Positions 8,206-16,984 of a stretch of DNA of 36,665 nucleotides are shown here, one piece after another (within the stretch, counting starts at the first letter, position 1; every line of letters begins with the position of its first letter). This DNA comes from JANPCX01 sp046049865 (GTDB lineage: Bacteria > Pseudomonadota > Gammaproteobacteria > Burkholderiales > Burkholderiaceae_C). The stretch spans positions 1 through 36,665 of the forward strand of contig JBJOQO010000025.1 in the NCBI GenBank assembly GCA_046049865.1. Direction: 5' to 3'. The notes under the pieces are model-generated. The model had not been told where the DNA came from, searched no databases, and saw only the letters and a list, made by a program, of their open reading frames with translations. The translations under genes were made by a program, and so were the position numbers.

Positions 8206-10230
8206 ATGTCAGACCCGATTGAGCCCACTGCGCCACCGACCCACCCGGTTGACGACCCACGCCGCCAACAAGTGCTGGCCGATGTGTCCGCCTTGCCGAG
8301 TTTGCCTGGGGTTTACCGCTACTTTGACGCTGCAGACGCGATCTTGTATGTGGGCAAAGCGAAAGACCTGAAAAAGCGGGTGTCGAGTTACTTCCAGAAG
8401 AACCACGGCGGCACGCGCATCGGCCACATGGTGAGCAAGATTGTGCGTTTGGAAACCACCGTCGTGCGGTCGGAGGCCGAGGCGCTGCTGCTGGAAAACA
8501 ACCTCATCAAAACCTTGCAACCGCGCTACAACATTTTGTTCCGCGACGACAAGAGTTACCCCTATCTCAAAATCACCGGCACGCGTCGCAGCGTGAAAGA
8601 TGAGGGCATCAAGCCGGGCGCCTATCCGCGCATGGTGTACTACCGCGGTGCGGTGGATGCGCGGCACCGTTACTTCGGCCCTTACCCCAGCGCCTGGGCG
8701 GTGAAAGAGTCGGTGCAGTTGCTGCAGAAAGTCTTTCGTCTGCGCACCTGTGAAGACACCGTGTTCAGCAACCGCTCGCGCCCTTGTTTGCTCTACCAGA
8801 TCAAACGTTGTTCTGCACCTTGTGTCGGCCACATCAGTTTTGATGACTACGCCCGTGACGTGGCCAATGCCGAACGTTTCTTGAACGGCGAGCAGCAAGA
8901 CATCATGGACACCTTGCAAGCACAAATGATGGTGTTGGCCGATGCGCTGCGTTTTGAAGAAGCGGCAGAAATACGCAACCAACTCGGGTCGCTGTCCAAA
9001 GTGTTGCATCAACAGGCGGTGGAAGACAACAGCGACAGCCGCGTCAAAGACGCCGACATCTTGGCGGTGAAAGTGCAGGGTGGCCGCGCCTGCGTCAACT
9101 TGGCCATGGTGCGCGGCGGCCGCCATCTGGGCGACCGGCCATACTTTCCGGTGCACATTGAAGCCGCCGCCCAACCAGCGGAAACAAGTTTGGAAACGGT
9201 GGCCAGCGAAACCGGATTGAGCAATGAAGCTGCAGATCCTGAAGCCCTGCCACGCCAAGTGCTGGAAGCCTTTTTGGCCCAACATTATTTGGATGGCGAT
9301 GTGCCACCGCTGCTGGTGCTGAGCCACGCAGTTGACAAAACCTTGATTGAAACCCTGGGTGAACAAGCTGGCCACAAGGTCGCGGCCCAGCACCAGCCGC
9401 GTGATGCCCGCCGCGCCTGGTTGGACATGTGCCTGCGCGGTGCCGAGTTGAAGCTGGCGCAGTTGCTGGCAGAAGAGGGGTCGCAGCAGGCACGCACGCG
9501 GGCCTTGGCGCAAACCTTGGAGCTGGACCTCGATAAATTGGAGCTGCTGCGCATTGAATGTTTCGACATCAGCCATACCGCAGGTGAGGCCACCCAGGCC
9601 AGTTGTGTCGTGTTTGAGGCCCACAAGATGCAAAGCGCCCAGTACCGCCGCTACAACATCGAGGGCATTGAAGGCGGTGACGACTACGCCGCCATGCGCC
9701 AGGTGCTGACGCGTCGTTACGGCAAGCTCGCCGCCCTGTTGGCCGAATCCTCCGCATCCGCCGAATCAACCGCTGGTGCCCGGCTGCCTGACCTGGTGTT
9801 GATCGACGGCGGCAAAGGCCAAGTGGGTGTGGCCCGTGCGGTATTTGAAGAATTGGGGCTGGACGTTGGAATACTGGTGGGCGTAGAAAAAGGCGAGGGC
9901 CGAAAAGTGGGCCTGGAAGAGTTGGTGTTTGCCGATGGCAGGCCCAAAGTGACACTCGACCCCACCTCGGCTGCCCTGATGCTGGTGGCACAAATTCGCG
10001 ACGAGGCCCATCGTTTTGCCATCACCGGCATGCGGGCCAAACGGGCCAGCGTGCGCACTGGCGGTAGCCAGCTTGAAGACATTGCCGGCATCGGTCCACG
10101 CAAGCGTGCCAAACTCTTGCAACGATTCGGCGGCGTGCGCGGCGTGGCGGACGCCAGCGTGCAAGACCTGCAAACCGTCGATGGCATCTCAAAAACATTG
10201 GCCGAGGAGATTTACCGTGTCCTTCATTGA
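8206..10230 (+). CDS. uvrC: UvrABC excinuclease subunit C
   Basis: A 674-residue UvrC, the dual-incision nuclease of nucleotide excision repair. Domains in order: GIY-YIG nuclease (LPGVYRYFDAADAILYVGKA, about 25-45), the UVR helical motif contacting UvrB (ALRFEEAAEIRNQL, about 245-260), the RNase H-like second nuclease (LLRIECFDISH, later LVLIDGGKGQ) and a C-terminal helix-hairpin-helix pair (IAGIGPRKRAKLLQRFGG, then VDGISKTLAEEIY). It is about 60 residues longer than the E. coli protein because of an acidic insertion near residues 320-350. An ATG nine bases upstream (8197) is an equally possible start. The stop lies inside the next gene, so the lipoprotein gene is translationally linked. Confidence 0.97.
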   Translation: MSDPIEPTAPPTHPVDDPRRQQVLADVSALPSLPGVYRYFDAADAILYVGKAKDLKKRVSSYFQKNHGGTRIGHMVSKIVRLETTVVRSEAEALLLENNLIKTLQPRYNILFRDDKSYPYLKITGTRRSVKDEGIKPGAYPRMVYYRGAVDARHRYFGPYPSAWAVKESVQLLQKVFRLRTCEDTVFSNRSRPCLLYQIKRCSAPCVGHISFDDYARDVANAERFLNGEQQDIMDTLQAQMMVLADALRFEEAAEIRNQLGSLSKVLHQQAVEDNSDSRVKDADILAVKVQGGRACVNLAMVRGGRHLGDRPYFPVHIEAAAQPAETSLETVASETGLSNEAADPEALPRQVLEAFLAQHYLDGDVPPLLVLSHAVDKTLIETLGEQAGHKVAAQHQPRDARRAWLDMCLRGAELKLAQLLAEEGSQQARTRALAQTLELDLDKLELLRIECFDISHTAGEATQASCVVFEAHKMQSAQYRRYNIEGIEGGDDYAAMRQVLTRRYGKLAALLAESSASAESTAGARLPDLVLIDGGKGQVGVARAVFEELGLDVGILVGVEKGEGRKVGLEELVFADGRPKVTLDPTSAALMLVAQIRDEAHRFAITGMRAKRASVRTGGSQLEDIAGIGPRKRAKLLQRFGGVRGVADASVQDLQTVDGISKTLAEEIYRVLH

Positions 10231-10741
10231 ATCCTTACGCCGCTGGGGCGCGCGATTGCTGGCTTTGTCGCTTGCCGCCTGCTCCAGCTCGGTGCCGCAG
10301 CGTGAACCTGTTGTTTCGCCCACGCCAGCCCCAACGCCCGGAAAACCCAGCAGCCCCGAGCGTTCAACGCCAGTCGCGTCGGTGGCGCCTGCCGCGAAAC
10401 TGGCACCGGCCACGGCGTCACGCAACTGGGACGAATTTCGCAAACAAGCCGGACGGCGTTTGGTGGCAGCGAACCCTCAACTCAGTTATACCGGTGTTGT
10501 GCCGGATCAGTTGCTCGCCATTCCCGTGATCACGGTGGAGCTCAACGCCGACGGCAGCATTCGCCGCATGGAAGTGATGCGCCACCCCACCCAAGCGCAA
10601 GACACCACCCAACTGGCGATGGACGCCTTGCGCCGCGCCGCGCCCTTTGGCGACATCAGCCGCCTGCCCAAACCCTGGAAGTTCAACGAAACTTTTCTCT
10701 TCAATGACGACCGCCACTTCAAGCCGCGCAGCCTGGATTGA
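10217..10741 (+). CDS. Putative lipoprotein with TonB C-terminal-like domain
   Basis: A 174-residue predicted lipoprotein. The start is a GTG at 10217 inside the 3' end of uvrC: GAGGAG at 10204-10209 is a strong ribosome binding site 7 bp before it, and the resulting N-terminus is a signal peptide (RRWGARLLALSLAAC) with the lipobox LAAC, which longer starts would destroy. After a Pro/Ser/Ala-rich linker comes a domain resembling the TonB C-terminal fold: ITVELNADGSIRRMEVMRHP, helix TTQLAMDALRRAAPFG, and PKPWKFNETFLFND. It probably sits in the outer membrane or periplasm; no transport partner is nearby. The 14-bp overlap with uvrC and the pgsA gene 55 bp downstream suggest one transcript. Exact function is unknown. 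Confidence 0.85.
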   Translation: MSFIESLRRWGARLLALSLAACSSSVPQREPVVSPTPAPTPGKPSSPERSTPVASVAPAAKLAPATASRNWDEFRKQAGRRLVAANPQLSYTGVVPDQLLAIPVITVELNADGSIRRMEVMRHPTQAQDTTQLAMDALRRAAPFGDISRLPKPWKFNETFLFNDDRHFKPRSLD

Positions 10742-10796
10742 CACCGTGTGAAACACCTGCACTCGACGGTCATCGTTTTGTCGGCACAATCCAGCC

Positions 10797-11363
10797 ATGT
10801 TTTTTAATTTACCAACACTGCTGACCTGGGCGCGCATCGTGGCGATTCCGCTGGTGGTGGGCGTGTTTTATTTGCAAATCACGCCCAGCATGCAAAACCT
10901 GCTGGCCACGGTGCTGTTTGTGGTGGTGGCCCTGACCGACTGGGCCGACGGTTATCTGGCCCGGCGTTTGAACATGACATCGTCGTTCGGCGCTTTTCTC
11001 GACCCGGTGGCGGACAAGTTTTTGGTCTGCGCTGCACTTTTGATCCTGGTACACCTGAACCGCCTGCACGCCTTGGTGGCCTTGGTCATCATCGGACGCG
11101 AGATCGCTATCTCGGCCTTGCGCGAATGGATGGCCCAGATTGGAGCCTCGCGCAGCGTGGCCGTGCACATGCTGGGCAAGGTCAAAACCATGGTGCAAAT
11201 GGTGGCCATCCCCTTCTTGCTGTTTGATGGTCCCTTGTTCGAAGTGATTGACACGCATTTTTGGGGCACGGTTCTGATCTATGTCTCGGCGGTGCTCACG
11301 ATTTGGTCCATGGTGTATTACCTGCAAAAAGCGTTGCCGGAAATTCGCGCCAAAGCGAAATAG
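10797..11363 (+). CDS. pgsA: CDP-diacylglycerol--glycerol-3-phosphate 3-phosphatidyltransferase
   Basis: A 188-residue integral membrane enzyme that makes phosphatidylglycerophosphate, the first committed step to phosphatidylglycerol and cardiolipin. The CDP-alcohol phosphotransferase signature is complete: DWADGYLARRLNMTSSFGAFLDPVADK, i.e. DG-x2-AR-x8-G-x3-D-x3-D, with the metal-binding Asp residues. About five membrane helices surround it. The MFFNLPTLLTWARI start is typical of the family. It follows uvrC and the lipoprotein gene, an association also seen for uvrC and pgsA in other proteobacteria. Confidence 0.97.
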   Translation: MFFNLPTLLTWARIVAIPLVVGVFYLQITPSMQNLLATVLFVVVALTDWADGYLARRLNMTSSFGAFLDPVADKFLVCAALLILVHLNRLHALVALVIIGREIAISALREWMAQIGASRSVAVHMLGKVKTMVQMVAIPFLLFDGPLFEVIDTHFWGTVLIYVSAVLTIWSMVYYLQKALPEIRAKAK

Positions 11364-11392
11364 CGTGGCCAGGCTCCTTGCCCCCAACGTCC

Positions 11393-12310
11393 TTGAACAG
11401 CGCTGAAAACAACGCTTGGCTGCGCGCCATGCCGCTGGTGTTTGTGCTGATCTGGAGCACGGGCTTCATCGTCGCCCGTTTTGGCATGCCGCATGCGCCA
11501 CCGGGCACTTTTTTGGCTATTCGTTATGCCTTGTCGCTGCTGTGTTTTGGTGCGTGGATCGTTTGGGCGCGTGTGCCGTGGCGGCAAAGTCGCTCGCAGT
11601 GGCTGCATTTGGGCGTCACCGGTGTCTTGATGCATGCGGGATACCTGGGCGGAGTGTGGGCTGCTGTGAAAGCGGGCATGGGTGCGGGCACCATCGCCTT
11701 GCTCGTTGGCTTGCAACCTGTGCTGACGGCGTTGTGGTTGAGTTCAACCGCCCACGTCGGTCCGCCCGGTGGTCAACGTGTTGGTGGCGACAGCCAGGTC
11801 TCGCGTCGCCAATGGCTGGGTTTGTTGTTGGGGCTGCTGGGCCTCACGCTGGTGGTGTGGCGCAAACTCGGCTCGGGCGAAGTCAACCACTGGAATTTGC
11901 TGTTGGCCCTGGGTGCTTTGCTCAGCATCACAGTGGGCACGCTTTACCAAAAGCGTTATGTTCAAGCCTGCGATGTGCGCAGCGCCAATGCGGTGCAGTT
12001 GATGGCAGCTTTAGCGGTGAGTTTGCCCTGGGCCTTGATGGAGGCCGGTACCGTTGATTTGCACATCGAATTTTTCGGTGCCATGGCCTGGTCGGTGCTG
12101 GTGCTCACCTTGGGCGGCAGCTCCTTGCTCTATCTGCTGATTCAGCAAGGTGCCGCGACGCGTGTGACCAGCCTCTTGTATCTGGTGCCGCTCACCACGG
12201 CCTTGATGGCGTGGATGATTTTTGGGGAGTCCTTTACCCCCTTGATGGCGCTGGGCATGGTGCTTACCGTGCTGGGAGTGGCCTTGGTGGTTCGTGCGCC
12301 AGCCAAGTAG
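11393..12310 (+). CDS. EamA-family (DMT superfamily) transporter
   Basis: A protein of about 305 residues with ten predicted membrane helices in two EamA repeats, the architecture of drug/metabolite transporters such as RhaT-like and YdcZ-like exporters. The first helix (MPLVFVLIWSTGFIVARFG) carries the Trp-Ser-Thr/Ser pattern common in the family; the last helix is ALGMVLTVLGVALVVRAP. No ATG precedes the first helix except the one at 11429; a TTG at 11393 gives a short cytoplasmic leader as in relatives and is preferred, but this is uncertain by 12 residues. The substrate cannot be deduced. It lies 30 bp after pgsA and converges on the LysR gene. Confidence 0.85.
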   Translation: MNSAENNAWLRAMPLVFVLIWSTGFIVARFGMPHAPPGTFLAIRYALSLLCFGAWIVWARVPWRQSRSQWLHLGVTGVLMHAGYLGGVWAAVKAGMGAGTIALLVGLQPVLTALWLSSTAHVGPPGGQRVGGDSQVSRRQWLGLLLGLLGLTLVVWRKLGSGEVNHWNLLLALGALLSITVGTLYQKRYVQACDVRSANAVQLMAALAVSLPWALMEAGTVDLHIEFFGAMAWSVLVLTLGGSSLLYLLIQQGAATRVTSLLYLVPLTTALMAWMIFGESFTPLMALGMVLTVLGVALVVRAPAK

Positions 12311-12326
12311 CGGCCGGTGTCGCGAG

Positions 12327-13280
12327 TCAGCCTATAGGGTGGTTCCACGTGCAGGCTTGCAGCCCCAACGCCAAATGCTGATGAAGCTGTTTCAATCGCT
12401 GCGGCCGCGGCGAATCGTTGGAGCGAGGCGGCAGCACCCACTGGACATCGGCATCTCGAACGCCCCAATCGGGCAGGACCTGAACCAACTCACGGCGTTT
12501 CAGCGCGTTGTGCACATCCCACATGGATCGCAGCATGATGCCGTGGCCTGCCAACGCCCAGTCTCGCGCCACCTCACCACTGTTGCTTGACAGTGCGCCG
12601 GCAATGCGAACGGAGACCGGCTCCGCATCAATGGCGGATCGCCTCTTGCGCAGCGGTTGCAGGGCCCAAAGCGTGGGTGTTTGATCGCCCTCGCGCACGG
12701 CCAAACAAGCGTGCTGCGTCAGTTCTTGAGGGGTGCGAGGAAGCCCCGCGCGTTGGATATAGGCCGGTGCGGCCACCAACACCCGGTGGTTTCGCGCCAG
12801 GGTTTGAACACGCAGATTCGATTGTTGGGGGTTCCACAACCAGACCGCTGCGTCGAAGTCCTGGGCCACTAAATCCGGCAATCGGTCAACCAACTGCAGT
12901 TGGATTTGGATCAACGGGTGTGCAACCTGAAATTCCGCCAACAAAGGGGCCAGTACATGGCGACCAAAGCCGAAACTGCAGGCGAGGCGAATGTGCCCAC
13001 GCAGGCCGCTGTGCCGATCCAGCATGTGGTCGGCGAGTTGCGCGAAAGCGGCCAATACTTCTCGCGCATGTTGCACGAAGGCTTTGCCATCGTTGCTGAT
13101 TTGCAGCCGCCTGGTGCTGCGGTGAAAGAGTTGAAATCCCAAACGTGATTCCAAGTTCGCCAGTTTTTTGGAGACCGCTGGGGCTTCAATGGACAACGCT
13201 CGCGCAGCGCCGATCAGACTGCCGGCGTCAAACACCGCCACTGCCAACGCTAACCTGGATGTTTCACCGTAGTCGCCCAA
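12327..13280 (-). CDS. LysR-family transcriptional regulator with uncertain start
   Basis: A protein of about 317 residues with an N-terminal winged helix-turn-helix (LALAVAVFDAGSLIGAARALSIEAPAVSKKLANLESRLG, shown only as landmarks LALAVAVF and AVSKKLANLE) and an effector domain of the CrgA/DmlR-like subgroup (IRLACSFGFGRHVLAPLLAEF, later DFDAAVWLWNP). The frame has no ATG upstream of the domain. A TTG at 13280 gives a family-like N-terminus; the frame stays open to another TTG at 13424. The IS1380 element begins just beyond, so the native start or promoter may have been lost. LysR genes usually regulate the divergent neighbour; here that would be the hydrolase-dehydrogenase operon now on the other side of the IS. 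Confidence 0.75.
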   Translation of the reverse strand: MGDYGETSRLALAVAVFDAGSLIGAARALSIEAPAVSKKLANLESRLGFQLFHRSTRRLQISNDGKAFVQHAREVLAAFAQLADHMLDRHSGLRGHIRLACSFGFGRHVLAPLLAEFQVAHPLIQIQLQLVDRLPDLVAQDFDAAVWLWNPQQSNLRVQTLARNHRVLVAAPAYIQRAGLPRTPQELTQHACLAVREGDQTPTLWALQPLRKRRSAIDAEPVSVRIAGALSSNSGEVARDWALAGHGIMLRSMWDVHNALKRRELVQVLPDWGVRDADVQWVLPPRSNDSPRPQRLKQLHQHLALGLQACTWNHPIG

Positions 13281-13452
13281 CAGGAGCGCAAAGCTGGTTT
13301 TTGCGTTGATGGGTGGCGGCCATGCGCCGTGGTGAGCGTCCGATTGGGCTGTACAGGCCCATGGCGTGGCGAGCAGACACACCGGCCCCACCCCGACTTG
13401 GGTTGCGGGCCGTTTTGGAGTCAACGCACGGGCCAGGCACTGGATAAAGTTG

Positions 13453-14805
13453 CTACGTTGCGCCCAGCGCTTTCATGGCTTGCGCAAAGATCGGTGCACT
13501 GGGCCAGTTGGATGCGAAGTACAAGCGGATGCGCCGAGTGTTGCGCACCACCACCGCTGCGAGTTTGAGCAGGCGTGTGCGCAGCGTATCGACCTGCGCA
13601 TTGGCCAGCTCGGTGCCTTGCAGCGCCAAGGCACGCAACCGCTCAATCAACACATAGGCCAGTCCCGCCAACAGCACACGCAATTGGTTGCTTTGAAACA
13701 CATGGCAGCTGGTGCGCGTGGCAAACAGGCCCACCTGCGCCTCTTTGATGCGGTTCTCGGCCTCGCCGCGTTGGCAGTACACCTGGTCGTAGAGTTGCGC
13801 TGGCTCGCCCTGCAGGTTGGTCACCACGTAGCGCGGGTTGTTGCCTTGCTCGCCATGCTCCAAGCGTGTGATCACGCGGCGCTCGTGCGCCCAGCTTTGC
13901 GCGGCATACATGAATTCGCCCACCTCGCGCTGCTTGCAGCCGGTTTGCGCAAAGCGATCCTTCATGGCCAGTTCCATGAATTCCGTGATGGCTTGCAGCC
14001 GCGCATTGCGCGCCAGGCCAATGATGTAGCTCACCCCCGAGCGCTCGCACCAGTTGATGATGCGTTGGCGGCAAAACCCAGAGTCGCCCCTGAAGACGAT
14101 TCGCACATCGGGCCAGGCTTGACGCAGCCGACGCACCAGTAGCTTGAGGATGGCGGCGCTGTGTTTGGCCGCATCAATGCGGCTCTCGCGCAAGTAGGCG
14201 CACAGCAACTGCTGGCCGCAAAACACATACAGCGGCAAGTAGCAGTAATTGTTGTAATACCCATGGAAGAAGCGTCCCTCTTGCTGGCCGTGCAGCGGGT
14301 TGTCGGTGGCGTCGAAGTCCAGGATCAACTCTTGGGGCACTTGCTCAAAGCTGGCGATGAACTGCTCGACCAGCAACGCGCTCAGGCGCACTGCGGTGGC
14401 GCGGTCGGCCCACTTCTCCAGGCGGCACAAAGTAGGGCTGCTTGCCACCTCGCGGTCTACGCCCACGGCGGTTTGCAGGGCCACATCGTGGCGCAAGGCT
14501 TGGTGGTCGTTCAAGTCCTCCCAGCCCAGGGCCAAGCCATAGACGCGCTGGCGCAGCATGTCGCGCACGGCGTGCGTGATCAAGAGTGGATCGCGTGGGT
14601 CAGCAATGCAACGCGCTGCTGCCGTGGTCAACCCCAGTTTGCGGTCCAGGGCCGACAACAACATCACCCCACCGTCGCTGGTCATACTGCCGCCATCAAA
14701 GCAGCCTTGTACTTCTCGGCGCCCCAGCCGACCGAAGTCCATCACGCCCAGATCGAGTTCAGTTTGTTCGGTACAGTTTGGATTCGGCATGGCCCGCTCG
14801 TTCAT
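13453..14805 (-). CDS. IS1380-family transposase
   Basis: A 450-residue DDE transposase. Landmarks include GRREVQGCFDGGSMTSDGG near the N-terminus, the first catalytic Asp in LILDFDATDNPLHG, the second in IVFRGDSGFCR, and the Glu in YCQRGEAENRIKEAQ, which is the typical IS1380 order with the YxRxxxENxIKE block. The frame continues upstream to a TTG at 14838, but the ATG at 14805 with GAGACTTG ahead is preferred. The reading frame is intact, so the element may still be active. Confidence 0.93.
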   Translation of the reverse strand: MNERAMPNPNCTEQTELDLGVMDFGRLGRREVQGCFDGGSMTSDGGVMLLSALDRKLGLTTAAARCIADPRDPLLITHAVRDMLRQRVYGLALGWEDLNDHQALRHDVALQTAVGVDREVASSPTLCRLEKWADRATAVRLSALLVEQFIASFEQVPQELILDFDATDNPLHGQQEGRFFHGYYNNYCYLPLYVFCGQQLLCAYLRESRIDAAKHSAAILKLLVRRLRQAWPDVRIVFRGDSGFCRQRIINWCERSGVSYIIGLARNARLQAITEFMELAMKDRFAQTGCKQREVGEFMYAAQSWAHERRVITRLEHGEQGNNPRYVVTNLQGEPAQLYDQVYCQRGEAENRIKEAQVGLFATRTSCHVFQSNQLRVLLAGLAYVLIERLRALALQGTELANAQVDTLRTRLLKLAAVVVRNTRRIRLYFASNWPSAPIFAQAMKALGAT

Positions 14806-14847
14806 CAAGTCTCTACACCTCGATAAACGCGCATTCAAAGGGTCATG

Positions 14848-14872
14848 CCGTCCTCGTTTTTACTGAGGACGG
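14848..14872. repeat. 8-bp hairpin upstream of the IS transposase
   Basis: CCGTCCTC at 14848-14855 is perfectly inverted as GAGGACGG at 14865-14872, with a 9-base T-rich loop. It lies 43 bp upstream of the transposase ATG. It may belong to the IS end or block read-through transcription into the transposase gene. Confidence 0.6.
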
Positions 14873-15004
14873 TGAAATATGCGGGCTAAGTCGCTTCGGT
14901 CCAACGAGCTGAGGTTTTGAACTTCTTTTTTCATGCCAAATTGGAATTTCTGAATGGGCCAATTGTTTCTTGATGGATGTTAGTCGCTCGCGCAGAATCT
15001 GCCC

Positions 15005-15898
15005 ATGTTTGAAACCTTTCAAGTTCACGATTTCCAACTGGCGGCAGGGCGTATCCGTGGCCGCGTGGGTGGGAAAGGCGCACCACTCGTGCTGCTGCAC
15101 GGGCACCCGCAAACCCATGCCCTGTGGCATCACGTCGCGGAAACCTTGGCAGAGCGCTTTTGTGTCGTATTGCTGGACCTTCGGGGTTACGGTGACTCGT
15201 TTCGACCGCCCGCCGATGCACGACACGCGAACCACAGCAAACGCGCCATGGCCCAGGATGTGGTGGATGTGATGGCCCAACTCGGCTTCACACGATTCCA
15301 GGTTTGCGCCCACGACCGAGGTGCTCGTGTGGCGCATCGACTGGCCATGGACCACCCCCAAGCGGTCAGCCGTTTGATGCTGCTGGACATTGCGCCGACC
15401 CTGGCCATGTACCAACATACCAGCGAGGCGTTTGCCAAAGCCTATTGGCATTGGTTCTTTTTGATTCAAGCCGCGCCGCTGCCCGAGCGGCTGATTGAAG
15501 CCGACCCGGCGGCGTACTTGCGCGACTTGATGTTGCGCCGCTCCGGGCCGTCGGTTTTTTCGCCTGAAGCGTGGTTTGAATACGAGCGATGCGCCCTCAT
15601 CCCTGGAAGCGCCACATCCATGTGCGAGGACTACCGCGCCGCGGCCACCATCGATCTTGACCACGACCGTGCGGACCGCGCAGCCGGTCGGCGCGTCTCC
15701 CAGCCGCTGCGCGTGTTGTGGGGCGCGCACGGAACTGTGGCGACATGCTTCGATGTGTTGGCGTTGTGGCGCGAGGTGGCCGACCAAGTGGAGGGGCAAA
15801 CATTGGACTGCGGCCACTACATCGCAGAAGAACGCCCCAGCGAACTACTGGCCGAGATGTTGAATTTTTTTAACCCAAATGAAGGTGTGCACCCATGA
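15005..15898 (+). CDS. Alpha/beta hydrolase of the fluoroacetate/haloacetate dehalogenase type
   Basis: A 297-residue alpha/beta hydrolase closely resembling fluoroacetate dehalogenases (FAc-DEX/DehH1). All catalytic elements of that group are visible: oxyanion strand LHGHPQTH at 31-38, nucleophile Asp104 in HDRGAR with Arg105 and Arg108 for carboxylate binding, acidic Asp128 in LLDIAPT, halide-pocket His149-Trp150 in YWHWFF, Tyr210 in CEDYRAAA, and base His271 in CGHYIAEE. Such enzymes hydrolyse haloacetates to glycolate; natural substrates of chromosomal copies are often unknown. The stop codon overlaps the ATG of the dehydrogenase gene by four bases (ATGA), so the two are translationally coupled. 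The upstream promoter region is next to the IS1380 element. Confidence 0.88.
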   Translation: MFETFQVHDFQLAAGRIRGRVGGKGAPLVLLHGHPQTHALWHHVAETLAERFCVVLLDLRGYGDSFRPPADARHANHSKRAMAQDVVDVMAQLGFTRFQVCAHDRGARVAHRLAMDHPQAVSRLMLLDIAPTLAMYQHTSEAFAKAYWHWFFLIQAAPLPERLIEADPAAYLRDLMLRRSGPSVFSPEAWFEYERCALIPGSATSMCEDYRAAATIDLDHDRADRAAGRRVSQPLRVLWGAHGTVATCFDVLALWREVADQVEGQTLDCGHYIAEERPSELLAEMLNFFNPNEGVHP

Positions 15899-16984
15899 AA
15901 CAAAACCACCGCATTGCCGTCATCGCAGGTGACGGCATAGGCCAAGAGGTCATGCCTGAAGGCATCCGTGTGCTCGACGCTGCTGCCCGCCGTTTTGGAC
16001 TCTCGCTGCAGTTCGACCATTTCGATTTTTCCAGCTGCGACTACTTTGAGCGCCACGGACAAATGTTGCCCGACAACTGGAAAGACCAAATCGGCGGTCA
16101 CGACGCGATTTACTTTGGCGCCGTCGGTTGGCCCGCCAAAGTGCCTGACCATATTTCTCTGTGGGGGTCGCTGCTGAAGTTTCGACGCGAGTTCGATCAG
16201 TATGTGAATTTGCGTCCCGCTAAGTTGATGCCGGGCATTCGCTCCCCCTTGGTCAACAAACTGGGGCAACCGTTGGCACCTGGCGAAATTGACATGTTGA
16301 TCGTGCGCGAAAACACCGAGGGTGAATACTCCAGTGTTGGGGGGGCGCATGTTTGAAGGCACGGAGCGTGAAATCGCCATTCAAGAGACGGTGATGTCGC
16401 GCGTGGGCGTTGACCGTGTGCTCAAGTTTGCATTCGAGCTGGCAAAAACCCGGCCGCGAAAAAAACTCACCTCCGCGACCAAGAGCAATGGCATCGCCAT
16501 CACCATGCCCTTTTGGGATGAACGCGTGGAGGCCATGGCCAAGCACTACCCAGATGTCGCTGTGGACCGTTTTCACATCGACATCTTGACGGCCCACTTT
16601 GTGCAGCGACCACAGCAGTTCGATGTCGTGGTGGCCAGCAATTTGTTTGGTGACATCTTGTCCGACTTGGGACCCGCTTGCACCGGCACCATAGGCATTG
16701 CGCCGTCGGCCAACCTCAATCCAACGCGTCAATGGCCTTCGTTGTTTGAGCCTGTACACGGATCGGCGCCCGATATCGCGGGTCGCGCCGTGGCCAACCC
16801 AATAGGTCAAATTTGGTGTGGGGCCATGATGTTGGGCCACCTGGGGCACCTCGACGCAGAAGGCGCCATCATGGGTGCGATAGAGAAACTATTGCGCTCA
16901 GACTCGCATGCGCCCAAGACCCCCGATATCGGGGGGTCAGCGACAACATCGGATGTCGGTCGTGCGATTGCATCGTTTGTCTGA
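15895..16984 (+). pseudogene. Tartrate dehydrogenase/decarboxylase or D-malate dehydrogenase, frameshifted
   Basis: The two frames together encode a complete isocitrate/isopropylmalate dehydrogenase family enzyme of the TtuC/DmlA type. The first part (15895-16356) has IAVIAGDGIGQEVMPEG, GAVGWPAKVPDH, the substrate-binding LLKFRREFDQYVNLRP and ENTEGEYSS; the second continues GGRMFEGTEREIAIQ, TSATKSNGI, FHIDILTAHFV, NLFGDILSDLG and EPVHGSAPDIAGR. The break is a run of seven G at 16339-16345; six would keep the frame. Either the gene is a recent pseudogene, or the base is a sequencing error, or slippage restores the product. Everything else, including the catalytic Lys and Asp residues, is intact. 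The start overlaps the hydrolase stop by 4 bp. It would oxidise tartrate or D-malate with NAD+. Confidence 0.88.

Larger units (their letters stand above)
13440..14880 (-). mobile_element. IS1380-family insertion sequence (ends approximate)
   Basis: The element consists of one transposase gene plus short flanks. The boundaries given are estimates: I could not find convincing terminal inverted repeats or a target duplication by eye. The upstream flank of the transposase holds a perfect 8-bp stem (CCGTCCTC at 14848-14855 and GAGGACGG at 14865-14872) that may be part of the IS end or a hairpin shielding the transposase from outside transcription. The element sits between a LysR gene and the operon it probably controlled. 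Confidence 0.6.

Noticed and set aside
13388..14899. Possible IS1380 terminal repeats sharing CC-N4-CGACTT at both ends
   Set aside because: Only about 11 of 20 positions match and no target duplication follows, so the IS ends are left open.
16920..16935. 16-bp palindrome CCCCCGATATCGGGGG
   Set aside because: It lies in the 3' coding part of the dehydrogenase and is not followed by T-rich sequence, so it is weak as a terminator.
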